A DNA stretch of 38,276 nucleotides from Bryobacterales bacterium (GTDB lineage: Bacteria; Acidobacteriota; Terriglobia; Bryobacterales; Bryobacteraceae), in contig PLDF01000312.1 in NCBI GenBank assembly GCA_003135055.1, positions 330-38,605 on the forward strand, given 5' to 3'. Made by a program: the position numbers and the translations under genes. Shown piece after piece: positions 14,854 through 22,679 of the stretch (position 1 is its first letter; each line of letters starts with the position of its first letter). Below the pieces are notes generated by a model. That model worked only from the letters and a program-made list of their open reading frames with translations, ran no database searches and was not told where the DNA came from.

Positions 14854-16866
14854 ATGCTATCATCAATTCGCTTGCGCCCGTTTCTCTACGCCATAGCCAT
14901 CGCATTAAGCGCGGCGCTGCTCTTCGTCGTCGAACCGGCCGCCGCCAAAGCGCTGCTGCCGGGATTCGGCGGCTCGGCGGGCGTATGGATCGCATGCGTC
15001 CTGTTCTTTCAAGTCACGCTGCTGCTCGGATACCTGTATGCCTACGTCCTAACGCGGACCCTGCCTGCGAAGGCGCAAGCCGCTGTTCACATTGCGCTGC
15101 TGGCCGCCTGCGTGTGCCTTCTGCCGTGGCATCCACCCATAGCGCAAGCCGGCGGGAATCCATCGCTGGCGATCGTCTCCGTTCTGGCGGCATCCATCGG
15201 ACTGCCCTTTTTCGCACTCTGCACCACCAGCCCGCTGCTGCAATCGTGGTATGCGCGAGCCTGGCAGGCGCAATCCGGCCCCGCGCGTTTTCCCTACCGC
15301 CTGTTCGCGCTCTCGAACGCCGCATCGCTGGTGGCGCTGCTGGCGTATCCGGTGGGAATCGAGCCGCTGCTCCCGCTGAGCCATCAATTCTTGATTTGGT
15401 CCGCCGGCTTTCTGATCTTTGCCGCGCTGGCCGCGGTTTGCGCACTGGGCGCGCGCGGCGCGGCTGCTCCTCCCGATGAGAAAACGCCGCGCGATCCGCC
15501 GCTGCAACGCCCGCTGCTTTGGATCGCTCTCGCCGCTTGTGCAGCCACGCTGTGGCCAGCGGTATCCAATCACTTGAGCCAGGAAGTGGCGGCCATTCCT
15601 TTGCTTTGGGTGGAACCGTTGAGCATCTATCTGCTCAGCTTCATCCTGTGTTTCGAAGGCCGCGGCTGGTACAACCCGCGCATCTATAGGGTGCTTCTGC
15701 CGCTGGCGTGTCTAACTTTCGCTTGGCGGCTGCAAGGCGCGGCCGGCGGCATCGCGTGGGAATTGCCCATCGTCGGCGCCGCGCTTTTCGTCTGCTGCAT
15801 GTTCTGCCACGGCGAGCTGGCGCGGCTCAAGCCCGAGCCGAAGCAGGGGCTGGCGTTCTTCTACCTGACGATCGCGCTCGGCGGCGCGCTGGGCGCAGCG
15901 TTCGTCAGCCTGTTCGCGCCCAACGTGTTCAGCAGTTACCTGGAGCTGCCCATCGGCGTGGCGGCCTGCTTCGTGCTGAGTATGCCGCTGCTCTATGGGC
16001 GTGGATCGCCGCGCCAGCTTCTGCGCCTGGCGCTGGTGGCCGCAATTGCCTTCGCCGCCGCTTCGCGCTTTACCGCGGGACGGCAGGATCTGGTGCGCAC
16101 GCGCAATTTCTACGGCACTCTGCAGATCGCCGATTCCGGATCGGGAGACGACAAAATTCGCTCGCTCTACAACGGCAAGGTGCTGCATGGCATTCAATAT
16201 CAGACCCCGGTGCGAAGCCGGATCGCCGTGGCGTACTACCCGCCGGAATCGGGCATCGGCCAAGCCATGCGGTGGCTGCCCCATCAGCAGCCCTGGCGCG
16301 TTGGCGTGGTGGGCTTGGGCACGGGAACGCTCGCCGTTTACGGACGCCCCGGCGATTCATTCCGCTTCTACGACATCAACCCCGCGGTGATCGACGTCGC
16401 TTGGCGCTACTTCCATTTCCTGAGCGAATCGGCGGCGAAAGTGGAGACGGTCGAGGCCGATGGGCGTCTCGGGCTGCAACGCGAGCCCGCGCACAGCTTG
16501 AACATGATCGCGCTCGACGCATTTTCCGGCGATTCCATTCCGATCCACCTGCTAACCCGCGAGGCGTTTCAAATGTATTTCGACAGGCTCGCGCCCGGCG
16601 GCGTAGTAGTCATCCACGTGACCAACCGGTATCTGGATATCGCTTCGGTGGTGGCCGCTCTCGCCGCGGATCTTCACAAGCCGCTGGTAATCGTTCACAA
16701 TCCGCAGGATGCGCCGCGCCACATTCAAGCCGCGGATTGGGCCATCCTGGCCGACCGGCGCGAAGACCTGGCGGATCTGGAGCCATTCAACAACGCCAGC
16801 GCAACCTCGCGCAAGGCGCCAGTATGGACCGACGACTATAGCGACCTTTTCGAAATCCTGCGCTAA
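14854..16866 (+). CDS. fused permease/spermidine-synthase-like membrane protein
   Basis: A 670-aa protein. The N-terminal two thirds contain roughly ten to twelve hydrophobic helices, starting RLRPFLYAIAIALSAALLFVVEPAAAKALLPGFGG, the hallmark of the bacterial fused-MFS/spermidine-synthase family. The C-terminal third is a Rossmann methyltransferase-like domain: VGVVGLGTGTLAVYGRPGD (glycine loop near residue 485), an acidic RFYDINPAVIDVA, and MIALDAFSGDSIPIHLLT, equivalent to the polyamine-synthase active site. Whether it makes a polyamine is unproven for this family. The frame is intact over 2 kb, which argues against a generally error-rich sequence. Confidence 0.85.
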   Translation: MLSSIRLRPFLYAIAIALSAALLFVVEPAAAKALLPGFGGSAGVWIACVLFFQVTLLLGYLYAYVLTRTLPAKAQAAVHIALLAACVCLLPWHPPIAQAGGNPSLAIVSVLAASIGLPFFALCTTSPLLQSWYARAWQAQSGPARFPYRLFALSNAASLVALLAYPVGIEPLLPLSHQFLIWSAGFLIFAALAAVCALGARGAAAPPDEKTPRDPPLQRPLLWIALAACAATLWPAVSNHLSQEVAAIPLLWVEPLSIYLLSFILCFEGRGWYNPRIYRVLLPLACLTFAWRLQGAAGGIAWELPIVGAALFVCCMFCHGELARLKPEPKQGLAFFYLTIALGGALGAAFVSLFAPNVFSSYLELPIGVAACFVLSMPLLYGRGSPRQLLRLALVAAIAFAAASRFTAGRQDLVRTRNFYGTLQIADSGSGDDKIRSLYNGKVLHGIQYQTPVRSRIAVAYYPPESGIGQAMRWLPHQQPWRVGVVGLGTGTLAVYGRPGDSFRFYDINPAVIDVAWRYFHFLSESAAKVETVEADGRLGLQREPAHSLNMIALDAFSGDSIPIHLLTREAFQMYFDRLAPGGVVVIHVTNRYLDIASVVAALAADLHKPLVIVHNPQDAPRHIQAADWAILADRREDLADLEPFNNASATSRKAPVWTDDYSDLFEILR

Positions 16867-16929
16867 CCCGGCTAACCGCCACACTCTCCAAAAACACTCG
16901 CCCACTACCCCGATCTGAAACACTTTGTG

Positions 16930-17356
16930 GGGCAGATTGTCAAGCCTACGGCCGATTGTTCATATTTAGCGCCGTCAGCATCTAGACCGTCGCGCATCAG
17001 TTGGAAAAAACTTGGTGTTCGAAGCAGAGCCGCGATGAAGCGGAACAGCCAGCTCCAATTTCCTTTTGATAGAAGCGTCCGATCAAGTCACAGATTTCGC
17101 GCGGTGCAGAAGGCGCCCTCGAGGGCCGCAGAGGATTCGATCCTCGATCCCCGTATCGGGAGTGCCCTCATCACTGAAGACAGCGTAAATGTCTTTTGCG
17201 AACTTCAGCGTCACCGACTCCGAGCAGATTGGAATCGCCGGTAGACCGGTCAAAGCGCCATAGGCGCGATGTGCGTCGTCCGGGTTCCTGCACGGCAAAG
17301 GCCTCGAAGTAGCCTTCCGGCACCGTGTGCATCCGTCTCGTGCGCGCGTCAGCCAT
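16930..17356 (-). pseudogene. DUF4238 protein, decayed
   Basis: From ATG 17356 one frame reads MADARTRRMHTVPEGYFEAF, then LWRFDRSTGDSNLLGVGDAEVRK; removing one A from AAAA near 17187-17193 continues it as DIYAVFSDEGTPDTGIEDRIL. Farther on, a third frame gives DRTLLSKGNWSWLFRFIAAL, then LRTPSFFQLMRDGL. Together these follow the DUF4238 pattern (H-x-VP-x-xY, LW.yDR, FY, IE, FIA...RTP). At least two frameshifts and a missing C-terminus show a dead gene. The family has no established role but is often seen with restriction or other defence genes, as here, 118 bp from a restriction-modification pair. Confidence 0.7.
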
Positions 17357-17473
17357 AAAAACATTGTCGCCCGTTTTGTTTACACGGATGGCCCATTGCG
17401 CCGGGTTGAGGTCGGTCTTGATAGTTCTTCTAAATGCCGACCGTCCCCATGGCCGGCAGTACCGGCGCGGGCT

Positions 17474-18232
17474 TTATGTCTGGCTACCCAGGAACGAAAC
17501 TGCATGACCCCGGAGAGCCGCAGCCATCCGATGGAAAGTGAGGTCTTCTGCCGGTTCCGTAATCTTCGTTTCGCGTGCGTTTGTCGCCATCAGAAAGCAG
17601 GCTGAATTGTACAGCCGCTCAAGCACAAGACGACGGCAGAGCAGCTCATATTTTTTGCTGTACGTGACACCTTTGTATTTCACCGCGCCTTTTTTCCCGT
17701 GGTGAGCTTCGCCCCTGAATTCAGGGTCAACGGCAAAATACGGTTCCTTGTTGTTGACCGGCGTTTTCACGTTGTCGCGGTCCTCAAGCAGGAAGAAGTA
17801 ACCGAGGAACGGCGTAGGCGATTTTCCAAAACGGCCCTCTCGGTATGCGGTCCAGATGTCCTTGGCGCTTCCAACCGCTTCTTCGGAACGGTTATTGACG
17901 TTGTTAGCGATGGACTTGCCCGCTTGCGATTTAAACTCCATCGCCAAAACCAACTGGCCTTCGGAGACGACGATCAAATCCCATTTTTTCGTGGCCCTGA
18001 AATATCCGGGCAGTTCAAGCGCCGTGCGCGTGCGAACGTCGAGACGCTTCAATCCGGCATCGCAGAGAATATCCGCCACCAGTACCTCGAGCGCCCCCAT
18101 TTGCGTTCCGCCCGTGACCTCGCCGCGTGTACCGGCGTCAGTCTTCCCCGACTGGACTTGCTTCTCTTTGTTTTTCGCCCGCGCATCCCAATAGCTTTGG
18201 ACCGCTTCATGCAACCGTTTATCAATATCCAA
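17474..18232 (-). CDS. PaeR7I/XhoI-family type II restriction endonuclease
   Basis: About 252 aa from a TTG at 18232, with GGAG seven bases upstream, overlapping the methylase stop by 11 bp. The protein aligns by eye with PaeR7I: EKQxxSGKxDxGxRxxVTGG near residues 23-42, LPGYFRATKKWDLIVV, then LAMEFKSQ and NNVNNRSEEAVGSAKDIWTAYREG. These include the PD-(D/E)xK-like catalytic Asp85, Glu99 and Lys101. PaeR7I and XhoI cut CTCGAG, so this enzyme probably does too; specificity is inferred from family only. CTCGAG occurs in the window (for example 4917, 17118, 18270), so host methylation would be needed. Frame intact. Confidence 0.88.
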   Translation of the reverse strand: MDIDKRLHEAVQSYWDARAKNKEKQVQSGKTDAGTRGEVTGGTQMGALEVLVADILCDAGLKRLDVRTRTALELPGYFRATKKWDLIVVSEGQLVLAMEFKSQAGKSIANNVNNRSEEAVGSAKDIWTAYREGRFGKSPTPFLGYFFLLEDRDNVKTPVNNKEPYFAVDPEFRGEAHHGKKGAVKYKGVTYSKKYELLCRRLVLERLYNSACFLMATNARETKITEPAEDLTFHRMAAALRGHAVSFLGSQT

Positions 18233-19931
18233 TAGCCATCTCCAATTCGCGTTGAGTGACGCCGTAAAGCTCGAGGGCCGTCGCCGTGGCCCGCTTCCGA
18301 TCACGTTGGCGAAAGGCTTCTATAAGCTCTTTTGCGTGAAGCTTCGATATGGTCTTGGGGTCCGGTACGCGAATGCGGCGGAGGTATTGCGCCTGAAATC
18401 GCCAATAGCCGCCACGCATGCGGACGCCGTAGGACGCCACGAAAAATTGCCCGATGGCCGACAATAGCAATCCCCCAAGCACCTCCAAATCCCATGTGTC
18501 GGATTCAATGAAATACAGGTTATGATGAGGGTACGTTTCGCCCCGATCAAGCACAGGGTCGAGAGTATTCTTGATGTCGGGGATGTAAAGTTTCGGCTTC
18601 GCCGTAAGCGCGTGCGTCACGCGGTCGATGGTTTTATACCAGCCGACCTTGTTCTTTGCCGCCGTGTGGCGCTTTTTCAAGGCCACCCCGTGTTTCTCGA
18701 AATACGCTTTCAGCCGAGGATACTTTTCCAGTTCCACCAGTCCATCGCTGTTCCACGGGTCCACCAGATAATGACCCGACCACTCGAGCTTGCCGTCCCA
18801 AATATCCCGGGCGAGCGCCAGTTTCAGGAGGCGGGAGCGCTCCACCAGCCCGGTATCTGTCGTGATGAACACGCCATCATTGCCCGTTGCAACGCCGATA
18901 CCCACCTTGGCGCCGGACTCGAGAGCAAGAAACTTTTCTTCCAGTTTCCGCAGCAAGGCCAGTTGTTCAGGCGAGTTGCACGGCCACGGGTCCGAACCCT
19001 TAAACCACTTCGCGATTACCGCCGTCTTTAAACCTTCCGGCAGCACAGGAACTTCCCACCGCCCGGTTGCCTTAAGCGCCGCCGCCAGCCTTTGCGGCTT
19101 GGTCTTTACGGCGGCACTGTCAGCACTCGCCACCACCGCAGACCCCTGCGCCTTTTGGCGAATAACTGTAATCGCCGGGTATGCGTCCACTTCATCGTGG
19201 AACGCGTCGGCATTGTGCATTTCAAGAACGACATCGACACTGTACGCTGAGGTGACGAGTTCGCGCAGTTCCGCGCCGTACTGATTTCGCATCCAGCGGT
19301 CCGCGCAGATGAACCCGCAGACGCCGTTCTTCTTTAGCTGGCATAGCGCCGCTTCAAAAAACGCCACATACAAATCAGCGCGGCCCCGCATGGTCGAGAA
19401 CGTCTGACGGTAGAGAGCCGCCGTCTCTTCGGGAATGTCCTCGAGCCGGACATAGGGCGGATTGCCAATCACAAAATCGGCCTCAAAGCTACTGGCTTCA
19501 AACAGGTAATCCCCGGTACGAACCCAAGACCCGGCCAAAGTTTCGGCAACGGATTTTTCAACACCGCGTTCCGTGAGGATATTAACGGCCAGGGCGCGGG
19601 CGCGGTCGGCGCTGGCGACGTCCAGTTCATACGCAACCAGCGAACCCCGGCAATCCGACAGCGGACGGCCAAACTTTCGGCAGGACGCTATAAGCCGCTC
19701 GACCATCGGGCCGAGGAAAGCCCCATCGCCCGCAGCCGGTTCGACGGCCACGGCATCGACGAGGTTGTTATCCGAACCGTACTCAGCCAAATCGAGCAGC
19801 AGTTCGACCACCCAGGCTTTTGTATAGACCACGCCTTTCGGCTCGAGGCCGACCGACACCAGCCGAGGCGCGGCAGTCGGCATCCTCTCAAACGCAAGTG
19901 ATCTTTGTAGAGCGGTTCGGCTATTTGCCAT
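18222..19931 (-). CDS. N6-adenine DNA methyltransferase of the PaeR7I/XhoI-type system
   Basis: A 569-aa protein from ATG 19931 (a TTG two codons earlier is also possible). It has the amino-methyltransferase motif I VEPAAGDGAFLGP (residues 63-75) for S-adenosylmethionine and motif IV DFVIGNPPYVRLEDI with NPPY at 157-160. The target-recognition half ends LYFIESDTWDLEVLGGLLLS and RGGYWRFQAQYLRRIRVP, typical of the Eco57I/PaeR7I methylase group. It should methylate the adenine in the site cut by the coupled nuclease. The last 11 bp overlap the nuclease start, so nuclease translation depends on the methylase message. Confidence 0.9.
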   Translation of the reverse strand: MANSRTALQRSLAFERMPTAAPRLVSVGLEPKGVVYTKAWVVELLLDLAEYGSDNNLVDAVAVEPAAGDGAFLGPMVERLIASCRKFGRPLSDCRGSLVAYELDVASADRARALAVNILTERGVEKSVAETLAGSWVRTGDYLFEASSFEADFVIGNPPYVRLEDIPEETAALYRQTFSTMRGRADLYVAFFEAALCQLKKNGVCGFICADRWMRNQYGAELRELVTSAYSVDVVLEMHNADAFHDEVDAYPAITVIRQKAQGSAVVASADSAAVKTKPQRLAAALKATGRWEVPVLPEGLKTAVIAKWFKGSDPWPCNSPEQLALLRKLEEKFLALESGAKVGIGVATGNDGVFITTDTGLVERSRLLKLALARDIWDGKLEWSGHYLVDPWNSDGLVELEKYPRLKAYFEKHGVALKKRHTAAKNKVGWYKTIDRVTHALTAKPKLYIPDIKNTLDPVLDRGETYPHHNLYFIESDTWDLEVLGGLLLSAIGQFFVASYGVRMRGGYWRFQAQYLRRIRVPDPKTISKLHAKELIEAFRQRDRKRATATALELYGVTQRELEMAIGY

Positions 19932-19987
19932 GAGCAACCTACAGTCTAAAACGCATCATGCCGTCGTCCTGGAAACGGTTCAATTCA

Positions 19988-20013
19988 AAACATCAGATTC
20001 CCAACTGATGTTT
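19988..20013 (-). terminator. candidate intrinsic terminator
   Basis: AAACATCAG (19988-19996) and CTGATGTTT (20005-20013) form a perfect 9-bp stem with an 8-nt loop. On the minus strand the stem ends in a short T-run (GTTTTG) right after the stop of the gene at 20012-20452. The stem is AT-rich, so it may be weak, or it may instead be an operator for the methylase promoter. Confidence 0.4.
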
Positions 20014-20452
20014 AAACCAGCGACTCCAACAGTTGTTTAAATACACCAAGGCTCAGAGCCCCGCCCACACTTTTAGCCTTTTCCTTTGCGTGCGCCCAGA
20101 TAGCATCGTTCCGCGCGACAGCGATAAAATCGTGGCCGTCCCACGTCAGATTCATGGCGATTGCTTGCGGTGCGTCTGAACCCAGCGAAGTAACGTGTGT
20201 CACTTTCATCAGCCCCGCATCGCCAAGCAGCCAGACGTGGTATCCGATTTGATCCGCAGGATAGTCCCCTTCGATCTCCACGTTAGAGGAGCGAATCCCA
20301 GGAGTGATCTTCCATCTTGAAGAAGGGTTTGGCGGATCAAATCCATCCTCGCACCATGGCGTGTAGGTTAGCACAGTTCGCCTTATGTTCGCCGTAGCGG
20401 ACACCCGGAAACGCGGCCCGGAATTTAAACAGAATTTGGGTATTCTGTTCAA
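20012..20452 (-). CDS. uncharacterised 146-aa protein upstream of the R-M genes
   Basis: I do not recognise this protein. It has a polar N-terminus with a Cys/Trp-containing segment (YTPWCEDGFDPPNPSSRW), a middle part IEGDYPADQIGYHVWLLGDAG with beta-strand character, and a helical end WAHAKEKAKSVGGALSLG. There are no membrane segments and no helix-turn-helix of a restriction controller protein. It reads in the same direction as the methylase, 80 bp before it, with a possible terminator in between. Confidence 0.5.
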   Translation of the reverse strand: MNRIPKFCLNSGPRFRVSATANIRRTVLTYTPWCEDGFDPPNPSSRWKITPGIRSSNVEIEGDYPADQIGYHVWLLGDAGLMKVTHVTSLGSDAPQAIAMNLTWDGHDFIAVARNDAIWAHAKEKAKSVGGALSLGVFKQLLESLV

Positions 20453-20495
20453 CGTTGCCTTGTTTCCTGCCGCCCATCCCTGCCGGGCGATACCA

Positions 20496-20732
20496 TCAAC
20501 CCAGTAGCTCCCGTTCCACTTTCGCCCGGTCCTCGGGGCTGTCGATGAGCGGATACAGTTTCGCCAGCTTCAATTTGTTCTTCTTCGCATCCGCCTTGTC
20601 GAGGCCGAATTCGTCAATGATTGCGGTGAGCAGCACGATAAAGGACTCCCCGGCCAGTTGGTTCTGTTTCGCGGCCAGCATGTTGAACAAGTCGGCTTTC
20701 AGGTTGACGAAGCCCGTCAGGCCGGAGCGCAT
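20496..20732 (-). CDS. uncharacterised 78-aa protein
   Basis: Starts at an ATG directly after the stop of the upstream ORF (TAA-ATG), so translation is coupled. The sequence is helical and charged: LKADLFNMLAAKQNQLAGESF, then AIIDEFGLDKADAKKNKLKLAKLYPLIDSPEDRAKVERELLG. No known motif. The coding-like composition and tight spacing favour a real gene. It lies in the accessory island with the R-M system. Confidence 0.55.
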   Translation of the reverse strand: MRSGLTGFVNLKADLFNMLAAKQNQLAGESFIVLLTAIIDEFGLDKADAKKNKLKLAKLYPLIDSPEDRAKVERELLG

Positions 20733-21098
20733 TTACCAGCTCAGCTCGGGGTACTCGACCTCGTAGATCTCATCGAACGGCGCTTTCAGCAGAGCCACCC
20801 GTTGCGACAGGTCCATGCCCGACCAGTGCGTAAGCCCCTTCACGCCGGGCCATACAGCGTTACGCTCGGCCTCGATCCTTGTCGCCTCACTCGTGATGAA
20901 GGCATCGTGAATACTGGCATCAACGGCGGCGGCAGGATTGGCCGCCAAGACACACTGCCGCGCGTTATGCTTCTCCTGATTGGGCGCTGGATACGCCGCT
21001 GAAATCGAGCAACCTATTCCTGCACGGTGCATTTGATGTTGATTGTGGGGTCGCCTGCTCTTTACGGATTGCGCGTATGCAGCGCCTCTGACGAACAC
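20733..21098 (-). CDS. uncharacterised ORF, possibly 5'-truncated
   Basis: The C-terminal 60-70 residues (IHDAFITSEATRIEAERNAV, then LTHWSGMDLSQRVALLKAPF and EIYEVEYPELSW) look like genuine protein and end right at the start codon of the 78-aa gene. The first 50 or so residues are poor in coding character, with His/Arg/Pro/Gln runs. The true gene may begin internally, or this may be the tail of a larger gene cut on its 5' side. Function unknown. Confidence 0.4.
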   Translation of the reverse strand: MFVRGAAYAQSVKSRRPHNQHQMHRAGIGCSISAAYPAPNQEKHNARQCVLAANPAAAVDASIHDAFITSEATRIEAERNAVWPGVKGLTHWSGMDLSQRVALLKAPFDEIYEVEYPELSW

Positions 21099-21171
21099 TT
21101 GTACAGAAAGACAAAATAGTTAATCGGCCTACCGCGAGACGCCACGAGTACTCCGGCTGCGGCGAAGTTGC

Positions 21172-21299
21172 TTTGTGAAGCAGCCAATCCTGGCAGCACT
21201 GGCTGAAAGCCGGCGCTCTTTTTCGCGCACGGAACGCATCGGTTTCTGACCGCCAGAGACGTTCCCGCGAGGGGCTGCCCCCGCTCGTGTGAACGCGCC
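21172..21299. repeat. intergenic repeat family B, copy 1
   Basis: Shares with 23602-23716 and 35196-35318 the order GCAGCCAATCCTGGC, then GGCTGAAAGCCGGCGCT, CGCCAGAGACG and finally GCTCGTGTGAAC. Two small hairpins are present in the better copies. It fills most of the gap between the unknown ORF and the membrane glycosyltransferase stop. Confidence 0.7.
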
Positions 21300-21340
21300 G
21301 GCAAAACGTGTCCGCAGGAGTTCGGTCACGCCGTCACTCG

Positions 21341-22561
21341 CTACCGGTAGCAGAACACCACCGCCGGCTTTCGCACCGCTGCGTCCGCTTCGCTGAGAAT
21401 GATGTCTTCCGGCGGCAACCCTGCGCCCAGATGCAACGCTTCCTGCGCGATCAGCAAGGGACGCGGGAAGCACCGCACCCAAACCGGTCCGCCCTTTTCG
21501 CGGGCGATGCGAATGAGCTGCTCGGTGGGCTGCGCCCGCTCGATGAATTGCGCGCGCTTCTTCGTCCACAAATAGCCCACATTGTGCAGTAGCGCGACCA
21601 CTGCCAGCGCGATGGCGACTCTCCGCGCCGATACGCCTTCTTCGCACAGGCGCGCGATCGCCAAGCCGAAGAGTACGGCCAGCCCGGCGCTCGCCAGGTA
21701 AGTCTGGCGGCTGGGAATCTGCGTCGAGTAGGTCAGAAAGCTGTAGGGCGCGAGAGCGATTCCCATCCACGCCAGCGCCATCAGCGCCGCTGTGCGCAAT
21801 TGCCGGTTATGCCAGCGAAGCGCGATCACCGCCGCCGCGACGAACCCCCAGATCCAGAGGATTCGCGCCATCCCGCGCGGCCAGGTAATCCAGAACGGCG
21901 CGTGCAGCGAGAAGCTGCCGTCGGAGAAGCGGAACGAATAGCCGCTGGTTGCCACAACGCCGGCCAACGCCACCGCCGCCAGCGCGGCATAGGGCGGAAT
22001 CCATCGCCAGTTGCGTACCGCCGTCAACAGGAACAGCGCCAGAAAGACCACGGCCGATTCCTTCGAAATCAGCGCGAGCGCGAAGCAGGCAACGCCCGCG
22101 GCATTCCACCAGCGGCCCCGCATCCAGCACAGCAGCGCCAGGCCGCCGAAGAAAAACTGTAGCAACTCGGCAATCGCGGAAAACCACATCACGGCTTCCT
22201 GATGTCCTTCGTGTATGGCGAAGAATCCGGCGGCCCAAAGCGCCGCGCGGCGCGTACGCGGCCACGCCAGGCAGGCGAAATACACCAGCCACGTGTTGGC
22301 AATGTGCAAAATCAGGCTGGTGATGTGGTAGGCAAGCGGCGCCAGGCGAACCGCGCGCCACAGCGGCAGCATGGCCCAATAACTGGTGGTGCGCAACCGG
22401 AAGATGGGGTTCGCGAGGGGCGCCGCGTACCCTCCGAATAGTTGCGCCTGCGCGATATTCGGATAGTCGTCCTCAATCAGCGGCAGATTCAGCGCCGGGG
22501 CGTACGCCAACACACAAAGCGCCGCCAATACGATCAACCTCACAGCCAACGATTCTCCCAT
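21341..22561 (-). CDS. polytopic membrane glycosyltransferase-like protein
   Basis: A 406-aa protein from ATG 22561, which touches a family A repeat. It has about ten hydrophobic helices. The first loop has LNLPLIEDDYPNIAQAQLFGG with an acidic pair after helix one, as in GT-C enzymes (catalytic Asp/Glu in the first periplasmic loop). Later come PLAYHITSLILHIANTWLVYF and a second-half loop YSTQIPSRQTYLASAGLAVL, as in the PMT/TMTC-related families. The substrate would be a polyprenyl-phosphate sugar; the acceptor is unknown. Upstream in-frame residues derived from the repeat are left out. Confidence 0.75.
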   Translation of the reverse strand: MGESLAVRLIVLAALCVLAYAPALNLPLIEDDYPNIAQAQLFGGYAAPLANPIFRLRTTSYWAMLPLWRAVRLAPLAYHITSLILHIANTWLVYFACLAWPRTRRAALWAAGFFAIHEGHQEAVMWFSAIAELLQFFFGGLALLCWMRGRWWNAAGVACFALALISKESAVVFLALFLLTAVRNWRWIPPYAALAAVALAGVVATSGYSFRFSDGSFSLHAPFWITWPRGMARILWIWGFVAAAVIALRWHNRQLRTAALMALAWMGIALAPYSFLTYSTQIPSRQTYLASAGLAVLFGLAIARLCEEGVSARRVAIALAVVALLHNVGYLWTKKRAQFIERAQPTEQLIRIAREKGGPVWVRCFPRPLLIAQEALHLGAGLPPEDIILSEADAAVRKPAVVFCYR

Positions 22562-22618
22562 AGTAGGGCGGACCCCTTGCTCCGCGGCCGCCCCCCAGGT
22601 CGGCCTTGCAGTACCACA
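22562..22618. repeat. palindromic repeat family A, copy 3 (degenerate)
   Basis: Begins AGTAGGGCGGACC as copy 2 does; the hairpin GCGGACC/GCTCCGC (22568-22585) has one mismatch. It abuts the start codon of the leftward membrane protein and lies about 60 bp upstream of the rightward phenylalanine hydroxylase gene. Confidence 0.65.
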
Positions 22619-22679
22619 TTTCGCAGTTAGCACCACTAACAAGAGGTTGTTATGCTATTTTAATAATAGAGAGGGAAAA

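Noticed and set aside
15708..16841. 377-aa rightward open frame inside the permease/spermidine-synthase gene
   Set aside because: Out-of-frame shadow rich in Arg/Ala; the 670-aa frame has recognisable membrane and methyltransferase-like motifs.
17120..17160. GATTCGATCC-like string resembling a tRNA T-arm
   Set aside because: No acceptor stem, anticodon arm or CCA end could be formed around it; it lies in the DUF4238 remnant.
17474..19931. Avoidance of CTCGAG as evidence for restriction specificity
   Set aside because: CTCGAG occurs at several places (4917, 17118, 18270, 22744 among others), so avoidance is not seen; a methylated host would not need it.
22647..22679. Upstream ATG for phenylalanine hydroxylase
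   Set aside because: It would add 11 residues across the GAGAGGG ribosome site; the ATG at 22680 fits the site spacing better.
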